A DNA stretch of 64,000 nucleotides from Arenicola marina. Taxonomy: Eukaryota > Annelida > Polychaeta > Arenicolidae. Every line of letters starts with the position of its first letter. Within the stretch, counting starts at the first letter, position 1. Made by a program: the position numbers and the translations under genes. The stretch covers positions 43,368,811 through 43,432,810 of the forward strand of contig OZ025255.1 of assembly GCA_964019135.1 (NCBI GenBank). Reading direction: 5' to 3'. The notes below the pieces were generated by a model. The model was not told the DNA's origin and searched no databases. It saw nothing but the letters and a program-made list of their open reading frames with translations. Positions 47,401 through 59,400 of the stretch are shown one piece after another.

Positions 47401-50400
47401 GACAGGAACGAATACCAGCAATGACGTCACACTCCAATATGAAGACGTCATTCGTGACAGGAACTCATACCAGCAATGACGACACACTACAATAAAAAGA
47501 GATTAATCATGCCAGGAAACTAAGAGCAGCAATGACGTCACAACCAGCCACCGCATATCCGATAACCTAACCGAAGTTCTGGCCGCAAACAACCAATGCG
47601 CCATCATAGCGGAGCGACACCATCACTATCAGACAGGGCATGGAATGAACTGTTTGGTGTTTTGGGCCACATTTGAAACACACGAAGGCAAATTGGGCCC
47701 AGACACATCCCGGGACAATACAATGGGGTTGGATGAAACAGGCCTCAGATGCCGGAGCCGGGGCGCGAACCCACGAACTGTGGGTCCGCAGCTCGGGTCG
47801 CTAAGTCATTGAGCCTATCATGCACGGACACGACCCCAGGTCATGACGTCATAATGAAGTCACATGGGAGCCGTGTTATGACGTAATAATGAAGTAACAT
47901 GGGAGCCGTCTCATGACGTCATAATGAAGTCAGATGGAAGCCGTGTCATGACGTCATCATGAAGTCACATCGGAGCCGTTTCATGGCGTCATAATGAAGT
48001 AACATGGGACCGTGTCATGACATCATAATGAACTCACAAAGGAGCCGTGTCATGACGTCATAATGAATTCACATGGGAGCCGTGTTATGACGTCATAATA
48101 AACGCGCAAGCGAGCCGTGTCATGACATAATAAATTCACATAGGTGCCATGTCATGATGTCATAATGAAGTCACATGGGAGCCGTGTCATGACGTAATAA
48201 TGAAGTCACAAGAGAGCCGTGTCATGACGTCAGAAGGGATTTACATGAGGGCTATGTCACGACGTCAGAAGGGAGCCGTGATATTTCAACCCTCAACGCC
48301 CTATATGACATATATGTGTAACCAGATATAACCAGGAGGCTAATCATAATTAGAAAGTCGTGCTCTTTGGGTACGTGCCTTGACTGCGCAGTATTTACTC
48401 CGCTAATGCGTTTCAAATGAAGATAACCTAACGTGTCGCCTCCGAGCGTGGTGATGAAGGGGACAGTGGAGGAAGTGTGTGGTGATGGGGCGGGTCGGTA
48501 GGGACGTTAGACGTGGGGGTCGCAGGGGCACGGATGGCGTCAGAGAAGTGTGACTAGAAGGAAGGGCTGTTAGGAGCACCTATTCAAACAGACCTGGCAG
48601 CCCCATGGGTCCATCCTGTCCACCTCTAGGGGGAGAGTAGTAAACCAGGTTCTGTCTCGTGCACGGCCGGGTCTGCACTGTGACGTCAGAGAGGACCAAC
48701 ATGCCGGCGTTCTGCGGTAACAAAATGGGTCAGTGTTCAGCTAGAGCGCCTTGTGGGTAACGAGCGTAATGCGGTCAACCAGCGACCCCGCCACGTTGAC
48801 CTGGACGAAAATAGTCCGGTTGCGTAGTGATTCTATCCATACAAAGGAACCACGTTGTCTCCAGTGTGAAGAACTGCAACGGCAAGCAAGGAGGGGCCCT
48901 CAAAAGTCGAGCACTCTAGCACTCCAGCTGAGGGTAGTGAGTGTTCGACCACTGCGCGGCGCGGTTGGCAACTTCCGGTGGCCTGATCCTGAAGGTGAAG
49001 GTCGCTAAGTCGGGCAGAAGACACATGGTTGACACACGCCAAGTGCGCTGCCGCCATCGCCTTGGTAACGGTTACAACGGAGCTATGTGTTGGGGGCACT
49101 GAGGAGAGATAAAAAGCGCGGCGGACAGCGACACACAAACATCGGTTCACTTGATCGCGTCGTCGTCTGTCGCAAAGTAGACACTGTGTGTAGAAGACAT
49201 GTGATTAAGTGTGTGAGGGGAGGGTGCTGGGTGGAGGTGGGGGTGCGGTGAGCCGCGCTGGTTCTTCTTTTCCAACAGGTCAATGGCTTCTGCCCCCACC
49301 TGGTGCCATGGCGACGTTGTCTCTGAAGATCATACCCGGCATCGCGCCCATGAGCGGGGAATCAACCATGATCGAGTCAAACATGGGATGTCTGCAGGGC
49401 CGGGTCTCCATGGTAACGTCGGTCAGAGTGAACACGCCGGCCTCCTGTGTAGAAACAGGCCGTATTGCTTTATGTAACACACAGCTGAAATCACAAGGTC
49501 ATTCGCCAAGGTCAGACTCGGCGCCGGGGCCGGCCCCGGATAGTACGGACACCAGTCACCAGGGCGCAGGGCAGTCGCAGAGGACCCGCCGGCTCTAGCT
49601 CCACTCTCATCCCCGAATGTCGCTCGCCAGGGAGCGCGCCGACGGCGGCTTTTCTCAGCCAGCTTCCGGACGATAGATGGGTGTTTTGGTGAGCTACCCT
49701 AAGTCCGCACACATGTGGGGCAATAAGGTGAATACCACAGGAAGCACTCCCTAGCGACGCCGGGAATCGAACCCAACCCAATCCAAACTCCTCGCGCTAC
49801 CCACTGAGCTACCAGGCTTCCCCCAGCCTGTGATCGACCCGATGCTTTGAGGCATTGTTTGTGAGGAGGCGAAACAAACGGGACCCACGGTTAACGCGAC
49901 ACTCGCCAAGGCAGGCGAGGACACACGTGACAACACCAGGACAACACGTGACACAAAGGACATGGGGACGGGTAAACGGGCCGTCATCATTCCGTCTAGG
50001 CCAACATCGAACACACATGCACAGCTAAGTCCCGACCACAGACACCGTGCTCCACCGAAAGGGAGGAACGGGGAGTGGGGGGGGGGGGGCGAGAGAAGGG
50101 AGAGAGAGCGGTTACCTACCCCGGGAACCCGGCGAGCTCTTCCTTCTAAGGAAGGTACGCTCATACATGACCCGGGGATGCCTGCAGGGCCTGGTGCTCA
50201 GGATCAAGTCACTCAGCACCACGACGCCCTCCTCCTGCGCAGCCCAGCCAGCACCAGCAAGAAAACAACAACGTCATACATACACACAGTCTGGAGGGTG
50301 CCGCCTGTCAAACAGATCTTTATAGTAGAGATCGACAGACACGGGGCTGTACTGTCTGGAGGGTGCCGCCTGTCAAACAGATTTCTATAGTAGAGATCGA

Positions 50401-53400
50401 CAGACACAGAGCTGTACAGTCTGGAGGGTGCCGCCTGTCAAACAGATCTTTATAGTAGAGATCGACAGACACGGGGCTGTACTGTCTGGAGGGTGCCGCC
50501 TGTCAAACAGATCTTTATAGTAGAGATCGACAGACACGGGGCTGTACTGTCTGGGGGTTGCCGCCTATCAAACAGATCTTTATAGTAGAGATCGACAGAC
50601 ACCGGGCTGTACAGTCTGGAGGGTGCCGCCTGTCAAACAGATCTTTATAGTAGAGATCGACAGACACGGGGCTGTACTGTCTGGAGGGTGCCGCCTGTCA
50701 AACATATCTTTATAGTAGAGATCGACAGACACAGGGCTGTACAGTCTGGAGGGTGCCGCCTGTCAAACAGATCTTTATAGTAGAGATCGACAGACACGGG
50801 GCTGTACTGTCTGGAGGGTGCCGCCTGTCAAACAGATCTTTATAGTAGAGATCGACAGACACGGGGCTGTACAGTCTGGAGGGTGCCGCCTGTCAAACAG
50901 ATCTTTATAGTAGAGATCGACAGACACGGGGCTGTACTGTCTGGAGGGTGCCGCCTGTCAAACATATCTTTATAGTAGAGATCGACAGACACAGGGCTGT
51001 ACTCTCTGGAGAGTGCCGCCTGTCAAACAGATCTTTATAGTAGAGATCGACAGACACAGGACTGTACAGTCTGGAGGGTGCCGCCTGTCAAACAGATCTT
51101 TATAGTAGAGATCGACAGACACAGGGCTGTACTGTCTGGAGGGTGCCGCCTGTCAAACAGATCTTTATAGTAGAGATCGACAGACAGGGTTGTACAGTCT
51201 GGAGGGTGCCGCCTGTCAAACAGATCTTTATAGTAGAGATCGACAGACACAGGGCTGTACAGTCTGGAGGGTGCCGCCTGTCAAACAGATCTTTATAGTA
51301 GAGATCGACAGACACAGGGCTGTACAGTCTGGAGGGTGCCGCCTGTCAAACAGATCTTTATAGTAGAGATCGACAGACACCGGGCTGTACTGTCTGGAGA
51401 GTGCCGCCTGTCAAACAGATCTTTATAGTAGAGATCGACAGACACCGGGCTGTACTGTCTGGAGGGTGCCGCCTGTCAAACAGATCTTTATAGTAGAGAT
51501 CGACAGACACCGGGCTGTACTGTCTGGAGGGTGCCGCCTGTCAAACAGATCTTTATAGTAGAGATCGACAGACACCGGGCTGTACAGTCTGGAGGGTGCC
51601 GCCTGTCAAACAGATCTTTATAGTAGAGATCGACAGACACGGGGCTGTACAGTCTGGAGGGTGCCGCCTGTCAAACAGATTATTATAGTAGAGATCGACA
51701 GATACGGGGCTGTACAGTCTGGAGGGTGCCGCCTGTCAAACAGATCTTTATAGTAGAGATCGACAGACACGGGGCTGTACTGTCTGGAGGGTGCCGCCTG
51801 TCAAACAGATCTTTATAGTAGAGATCGACAGACACGGGGCTGTACAGTCTGGAGGGTGCCGCCTGTCAAACATATCTTTATAGCAGAGATCGACAGACAC
51901 GGGGCTGTACAGTCTGGAGGGTGCCGCCTGTCAAACAGATCTTTATAGTAGAGATCGACAGACACAGGGCTGTACTGTCTGGAGGGTGCCGCCTGTCAAA
52001 CAGACCTTTATAGTAGAGATCGACAGACACAGGGCTCTACTGTCTGGAGGGTGCCGCCTGTCAAACATATCTTTATAGTAGAGATCGACAGACACAGGGC
52101 TGTACAGTCTGGAGGGTGCCGCCTGTCAAACAGATCTTTATAGTAGAGATCGACAGACACGGGGCTGTACTGTCTGGAGGGTGCCGCCTGTCAAACAGAT
52201 CTTTATAGTAGAGATCGACAGACACGGGGCTGTACTGTCTGGAGGGTGCCGCCTGTCAAACAGATCTTTATAGTAGAGATCGACAGACACCGGGCTGTAC
52301 TGTCTGGAGGGTGCCGCCTGTCAAACAGATCTTTATAGTAGAGATCGACAGACACAAGGCTGTACAGTCTGGAGGGTGCCGCCTGTCAAACAGATCTTTA
52401 TAGTAGAGATCGACAGACACGGGGCTGTACTGTCTGGAGGGTGCCGCCTGTCAAACAGATCTTTATAGTAGAGATCGACAGACACGGGGCTGTACTGTCT
52501 GGAGGGTGCCGCCTGTCAAACAGATCTTTATAGTAGAGATCGACAGACACGGGGCTGTACTGTCTGGAGGGTGCCGCCTGTCAAACATATCTTTATAGTA
52601 GAGATCGACAGACACAGGGCTGTACTCTCTGGAGAGTGCCGCCTGTCAAACAGATCTTTATAGTAGAAATCGACAGACACAGGGCTGTACAGTCTGGAGG
52701 GTGCCGCCTGTCAAACAGATCTTTATAGTAGAGATCGACAGACACAGGGCTGTACTGTCTGGAGGGTGCCGCCTGTCAAACAGATCTTTATAGTAGAGAT
52801 CGACAGACACAGGGCTGTACAGTCTGGAGGGTGCCGCCTGTCAAACAGATCTTTATAGTAGAGATCGACAGACACAGGGCTGTACAGTCTGGAGGGTGCC
52901 GCCTGTCAAACAGATCTTTATAGTAGAGATCGACAGACACAGGGCTGTACAGTCTGGAGGGTGCCGCCTGTCAAACAGATCTTTATAGTAGAGATCGACA
53001 GACACCGGGCTGTACTGTCTGGAGAGTGCCGCCTGTCAAACAGATCTTTATAGTAGAGATCGACAGACACCGGGCTGTACTGTCTGGAGGGTGCCGCCTG
53101 TCAAACAGATCTTTATAGTAGAGATCGACAGACACCGGGCTGTACTGTCTGGAGGGTGCCGCCTGTCAAACAGATCTTTATAGTAGAGATCGACAGACAC
53201 CGGGCTGTACAGTCTGGAGGGTGCCGCCTGTCAAACAGATCTTTATAGTAGAGATCGACAGACACGGGGCTGTACAGTCTGGAGGGTGCCGCCTGTCAAA
53301 CAGATCTTTATAGTAGAGATCGACAGACACGGGGCTGTACTGTCTGGAGGGTGCCGCCTGTCAAACAGATCTTTATAGTAGAGATCGAAAGACACCGGGC

Positions 53401-56400
53401 TGTACAGTCTGGAGGGTGCCGCCTGTCAAACAGATCTTTATAGTAGAGATCGACAGACACGGGGCTGTACAGTCTGGAGGGTGCCGCCTGTCAAACAGAT
53501 TTTTATAGTAGAGATCGACAGACACAGGGCTGTACTGTCTGGAGGGTGCCGCCTGTCAAACAGATCTTTATAGTAGAGATCGACAGACACCGGGCTGTAC
53601 TGTCTGGAGGGTGCCGCCTGTCAAACAGATCTTTATAGTAGAGATCGACAGACACAGGGCTGTACAGTCTGGAGGGTGCCGCCTGTCAAACAGATCTTTA
53701 TAGTAGAGATCGACAGACACAGGGCTGTACTGTCTGGAGGGTGCCGCCTGTCAAACAGATCTTTATAGTAGAGATCGACAGACACCGGGCTGTACTGTCT
53801 GGAGGGTGCCGCCTGTCAAACAGATCTTTATAGTAGAGATCGACAGACACAGGGCTGTACAGTCTGGAGGGTGCCGCCTGTCAAACAGATCTTTATAGTA
53901 GAGATCGACAGACACAGGGCTGTACTGTCTGGAGGGTGCCGCCTGTCAAACAGATCTTTATAGTAGAGATCGACAGACACAGGGCTGTACAGTCTGGAGG
54001 GTGCCGCCTGTCAAACAGATCTTTATAGTAGAGATCGACAGACACAGGGCTGTACAGTCTGGAGGGTGCCGCCTGTCAAACAGATCTTTATAGTAGAGAT
54101 CGACAGACACCGGGCTGTACTGTCTGGAGAGTGCCGCCTGTCAAACAGATCTTTATAGTAGAGATCGACAGACACCGGGCTGTACTGTCTGGAGGGTGCC
54201 GCCTGTCAAACAGATCTTTATAGTAGAGATCGACAGACACCGGGCTGTACTGTCTGGAGGGTGCCGCCTGTCAAACAGATCTTTATAGTAGAGATCGACA
54301 GACACCGGGCTGTACAGTCTGGAGGGTGCCGCCTGTCAAACAGATCTTTATAATAGAGATCGACAGACACGGGGCTGTACAGTCTGGAGGGTGCCGCCTG
54401 TCAAACAGATCTTTATAGTAGAGATCGACAGATACGGGGCTGTACAGTCTGGAGGGTGCCGCCTGTCAAACAGATCTTTATCGTAGACATCATGCCGTTT
54501 AGTATCAAGACGATTGAGATTTTTTCTGATTTGTTCTCCAAGTTACAGGTGACATCTGCCATTCGCATTCTTGGTCGGATGTGGTAGCTGGCGTGCAGCA
54601 TTCTTGGTCGGATGTGGTAGCTGGCGTGCAGCATTCTTGGTCGGATGCGGTAGCTGGCGTGCAGCATTCTTGGTCGGATGCGGTAGCTGGCGTGCAGCAT
54701 TCTTGGTCGGATGTGGTAGCTGGCGTGCAGCATTCTTGGTCGGATGCGGTAGCTGGCGTGCAGCATTCTTGGTCGGATGCGGTAGCTGGCGTGCAGCATT
54801 CTTGGTCGGATGTGGTAGCTGGCGTGCAGCATTCTTGGTCGGATGTGGTAGCTGGCGTGCAGCATTCTTGGTCGGATGTGGTAGCTGGCGTGCAGCATTC
54901 TTGGTCGGATGCGGTAGCTGGCGTGCAGCATTCTTGGTCGGATGTGGTAGCTGGCGTGCAGCATTCTTGGTCGGATGCGGTAGCTGGCGTGCAGCATTCT
55001 TGGTCGGATGTGGTAGCTGGCGTGCAGCATTCTTGGTCGGATGCGGTAGCTGGCGTGCAGCATTCTTGGTCGGATGTGGTAGCTGGCGTGCAGCATTCTT
55101 GGTCGGATGTGGTAGCTGGCGTGCAGCATTCTTGGTCGGATGTGGTAGCTGGCGTGCAGTCACATGCACTATCTCGTCGTGCCCGATCGTACCTACCTGG
55201 GAGGCTTGCGAGGTACATTACTGGATATTTGCAGGGACGGGTCTCCATGGAGACGTCACTTAGCACCACAAGGCGAACATCCTGCGTTAAGGTTAAGGAC
55301 AACTCACTCACACAGGTACTAAGTAACAACAACAGAGATGATGTCTTGGAGAGGGCGGAATGAGGACTTGGTGGATGGAGTGAGGTCTTGGTGGCTGGAG
55401 TGGGGTCTTGGTGGATGAAGTGGGGTCTTGGTGGCTGGAGTTGGGTCTTGGTGGCTGGAGTTGGGTCTTGGTGGATGGAGTGGGGTCTTGGTGGCTGGAG
55501 TTGGGTCTTGGTGGCTGGAGTGGGGTCTTGGTGGCTGGAGTTGGGTCTTGGTGGCTGGAGTTGGGTCTTGGTGGCTGGAGTTGGGTCTTGGAGGCTGGAG
55601 TTGGGTCTTGGTGGATGGAGTGGGGTCTTGGTGGCTGGAGTTGGGTCTTGGTGGCTGGAGTGGGGCCTGGTTGGGTGGCTGGAGTGGGGTCTGGTTGGGT
55701 GGCTGGAGTGGGGCCTGGTTGGGTGGCTGGAGTGGGGCCTGGTTGGGTGGCTGGAGTGGGGTCTGGTTGGGTGGCTGGAGTGGGGCCTGGTTGGGTGGCT
55801 GGAGTGGGGTCTGGTTGGGTGGCTGGAGTGGGGTCTGGTTGGGTGGCTGGAGTGGGGTCTGGTTGGGTGGCTGGAGTGGGGTCTGGTTGGGTGGCTGGAG
55901 TGGGGTCTGGTTGGGTGGCTGGAGTGGGGTCTGGTTGGGTGGCTGGAGTGGGGTCTGGTTGGGTGGCTGGAGTGGGGTCTGGTTGGGTGGCTGGAGTGGG
56001 GTCTTGGTGGCTGGAGTGGGGCCTGGTTGGGTGGCTGGAGTGGGGCCTGGTTGGGTGGCTGGAGTGGGGTCTGGTTGGGTGGCTGGAGTGGGGTCTGGTT
56101 GGGTGGCTGGAGTGGGGTCTGGTTGGGTGGCTGGAGTGGGGTCTGGTTGGGTGGCTGGAGTGGGGTCTGGTTGGGTGGCTGGAGTGGGGTCTGGTTGGGT
56201 GGCTGGAGTGGGGTCTGGTTGGGTGGCTGGAGTGGGGTCTGGTTGGGTGGCTGGAGTGGGGTCTGGTTGGGTGGCTGGAGTGGGGTCTGGTTGGGTGGCT
56301 GGAGTGGGGTCTGGTTGGGTGGCTGGAGTGGGGTCTGGTTGGGTGGCTGGAGTGGGGCCTGGTTGGGTGGCTGGAGTGGGGTCTGGTTGGGTGGCTGGAG

Positions 56401-59400
56401 TGGGGTCTGGTTGGGTGGCTGGAGTGGGGTCTTGGTGGCTGGAGTGGGGTCTTGGTGGCTGGAGTGGGGCCTGGTTGGGTGGCTGGAGTGGGGTCTGGTT
56501 GGGTGGCTGGAGTGGGGTCTGGTTGGGTGGCTGGAGTGGGGTCTTGGTGGCTGGAGTGGGGTCTTGGTGGCTGGAGTGGGGCCTGGTTGGGTGGCTGGAG
56601 TGGGGTCTGGTTGGGTGGCTGGAGTGGGGTCTGGTTGGGTGGCTGGAGTGGGGTCTTGGTGGCTGGAGTGGGGCCTGGTTGGGTGGCTGAAGTGGGGTCT
56701 GGTTGGGTGGCTGGAGTGGGGTCTTGGTGGCTGGAGTGGGGTCTGGTTGGGTGGCTGGAGTGGGGTCTGGTTGGGTGGCTGGAGTGGGGTCTGGTTGGGT
56801 GGCTGGAGTGGGGCCTGGTTGGGTGGCTGGAGTGGGGTCTTGGTGGCTGGAGTGGGGTCTGGTTGGGTGGCTGGAGTGGGGCCTGGTTGGGTGGCTGGAG
56901 TGGGGTCTGGTTGGGTGGCTGGAGTGGGGTCTTGGTGGCTGGAGTGGGGTCTGGTTGGGTGGCTGGAGTGGGGTCTTGGTGGCTGGAGTGGGGTCTGGTT
57001 GGGTGGCTGGAGTGGGGTCTTGGTGGCTGGAGTGGGGCCTGGTTGGGTGGCTGGAGTGGGGTCTGGTTGGGTGGCTGGAGTGGGGTCTGGTTGGGTGGCT
57101 GGAGTGGGGTCTGGTTGGGTGGCTGGAGTGGGGTCTGGTTGGGTGGCTGGAGTGGGGTCTTGGTGGCTGGAGTGGGGCCTGGTTGGGTGGCTGGAGTGGG
57201 GCCTGGTTGGGTGGCTGGAGTGGGGTCTTGGTGGCTGGAGTGGGGCCTGGTTGGGTGGCTGGAGTGGGGCCTGGTTGGGTGGCTGGAGTGGGGCCTGGTT
57301 GGGTGGCTGGAGTGGGGTCTGGTTGGGTGGCTGGAGTGGGGCCTGGTTGGGTGGCTGGAGTGGGGTCTTGGTGGCTGGAGTGGGGTCTGGTTGGGTGGCT
57401 GGAGTGGGGTCTGGTTGGGTAGCTGGAGTGGGGTCTTGGTGGCTGGAGTGGGGTCTGGTTGGGTGGCTGGAGTGGGGTCTGGTTGGGTGGCTGGAGTGGG
57501 GTCTGGTTGGGTGGCTGGAGTGGGGTCTGGTTGGGTGGCTGGAGTGGGGCCTGGTTGGGTGGCTGGAGTGGGGTCTGGTTGGGTGGCTGGAGTGGGGTCT
57601 GGTTGGGTGGCTGGAGTGGGGTCTGGTTGGGTGGCTGGAGTGGGGTCTTGGTGGCTGGAGTGGGGCCTGGTTGGGTGGCTGGAGTGGGGTCTGGTTGGGT
57701 GGCTGGAGTGGGGTCTGGTTGGGTGGCTGGAGTGGGGCCTGGTTGGGTGGCTGGAGTGGGGTCTGGTTGGGTGGCTGGAGTGGGGTCTGGTTGGGTGGCT
57801 GGAGTGGGTTCTGGTTGGGTGGCTGGAGTGGGGTCTGGTTGGGTGGCTGGAGTGGGGCCTGGTTGGGTGGCTGGAGTGGGGTCTGGTTGGGTGGCTGGAG
57901 TGGGGTCTGGTTGGGTGGCTGGAGTGGGGTCTGGTTGGGTGGCTGGAGTGGGGTCTGGTTGGGTGGCTGGAGTGGGGTCTTGGTGGCTGGAGTGGGGTCT
58001 GGTTGGGTGGCTGGAGTGGGGTCTTGGTGGCTGGAGTGGGGTCTGGTTGGGTGGCTGGAGTGGGGTCTTGGTGGCTGGAGTGGGGTCTGGTTGGGTGGCT
58101 GGAGTGGGGTCTTGGTGGCTAGAGTGGGGTCTGGTTGGGTGGCTGGAGTGGGGTCTGGTTGGGTGGCTGGAGTGGGGTCTGGTTGGGTGGCTGGAGTGGG
58201 GTCTGGTTGGGTGGCTGGAGTGGGGTCTGGTTGGGTGGCTGGAGTGGGGTCTGGTTGGGTGGCTGGAGTGGGGTCTTGGTGGCTGGAGTGGGGTCTGGTT
58301 GGGTGGCTGGAGTGGGGTCTTGGTGGCTGGAGTGGGGTCTGGTTGGGTGGCTGGAGTGGGGTCTTGGTGGCTGGAGTGGGGTCTGGTTGGGTGGCTGGAG
58401 TGGGGCCTGGTTGGGTGGCTGGAGTGGGGTCTGGTTGGGTGGCTGGAGTGGGGTCTTGGTGGCTGGAGTGGGGTCTGGTTGGGTGGCTGGAGTGGGGTCT
58501 TGGTGGCTGGAGTGGGGTCTGGTTGGGTGGCTGGAGTGGGGTCTTGGTGGCTGGAGTGGGGTCTGGTTGGGTGGCTGGAGTGATATCAAGACGTAACTCG
58601 TGACAGGAACTCATATCAACAGCAATGACGTCACAACCAGCCACCGCATATCCGATAACCTAACCGAAGTTCTGGCCGCAAACAACCAATGCGCCATCAT
58701 AGCGGAGCGACACCATCACTATCAGACAGGGCATGGAATGAACTGTTTGGTGTTTTGGGCCACATTTGAAACACACGAGGGCAAATTGGGCCCAGACACA
58801 TCCCGGGACAATACAATGGGGTTGGATGAAACAGGCCTCAGATGCCGGAGCCGGGGCGCGAACCCACGAACTGTGGGTCCGCAGCTCGGGTCGCTAAGTC
58901 ATTGAGCCTATCATGCACGGACACGACCCCAGGTCATGACGTCATAATGAAGTCACATGGGTTAGGAGCAGAAGCCGGGGCGCGAACCCACGAACTGTGG
59001 GTACAATCTTGAGAACATTTTTTATGTGAAGGGAACATTTACCGTTACTGTTGGGACAATATTATGGGATCAATGCTAAGCTTATTTTAATTTGTCTACC
59101 TTCGTGCAAATCTAAATCTATAGATAATGTGGGGCAACAAATGTCCTAATTTACAATGTATCGTGTGGAAGGTATGGCAGACTCATTACAGACAATGTTT
59201 CAAAAAAAATCAGAAAACTGGTCTACATTGACCATTGAATGCATTGATCTATTAAATGCAACAACATTTCGAATTCAGAACGAACAATAAATTTCATGTA
59301 TTAAATTGATTTCTTAACAACATGTCACACTTTTTCTGCACCTGGTCTCATGTAAACATATTTTGGCTGGAGGCTAACGACAAGGACGTCGTGCTCCTTG

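Larger units (their letters stand above)
46268..50275 (-). repeat. Bait cassette copy 1 (exons b8, b7, b6, b5)
   Basis: Tandem duplicate of 50286-61563, same exon order, introns near-identical over long stretches (for example 48940-50240 against 60240-61540, offset 11301). About 4.0 kb long because its minisatellites are short. Confidence 0.93.

Noticed and set aside
50288-54495. CRISPR-like array of regularly spaced repeats
   Set aside because: Whole 65-bp units are repeated with no unique spacers, in an animal intron.
54571-55263. Frames reading [11 protein letters not shown] (+) and [11 protein letters not shown] (-)
   Set aside because: 33-bp array (11 codons) open in several frames on both strands; the same DNA in cassette copy 1 has only one unit.
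5641-58582. The arrays being assembly artefacts
   Set aside because: Units carry ordered variants, higher-order blocks and differing divergence levels, which a mis-assembly would not create; exact copy numbers could still be wrong and need long-read support.
55388-58644. Long frames [13 protein letters not shown] (+) and [13 protein letters not shown] (-) resembling Gly- or Pro-rich structural proteins
   Set aside because: Simple 20/24-bp repeats without stops on either strand; no start context, splice structure or non-repeat domain apart from bait exon b4.
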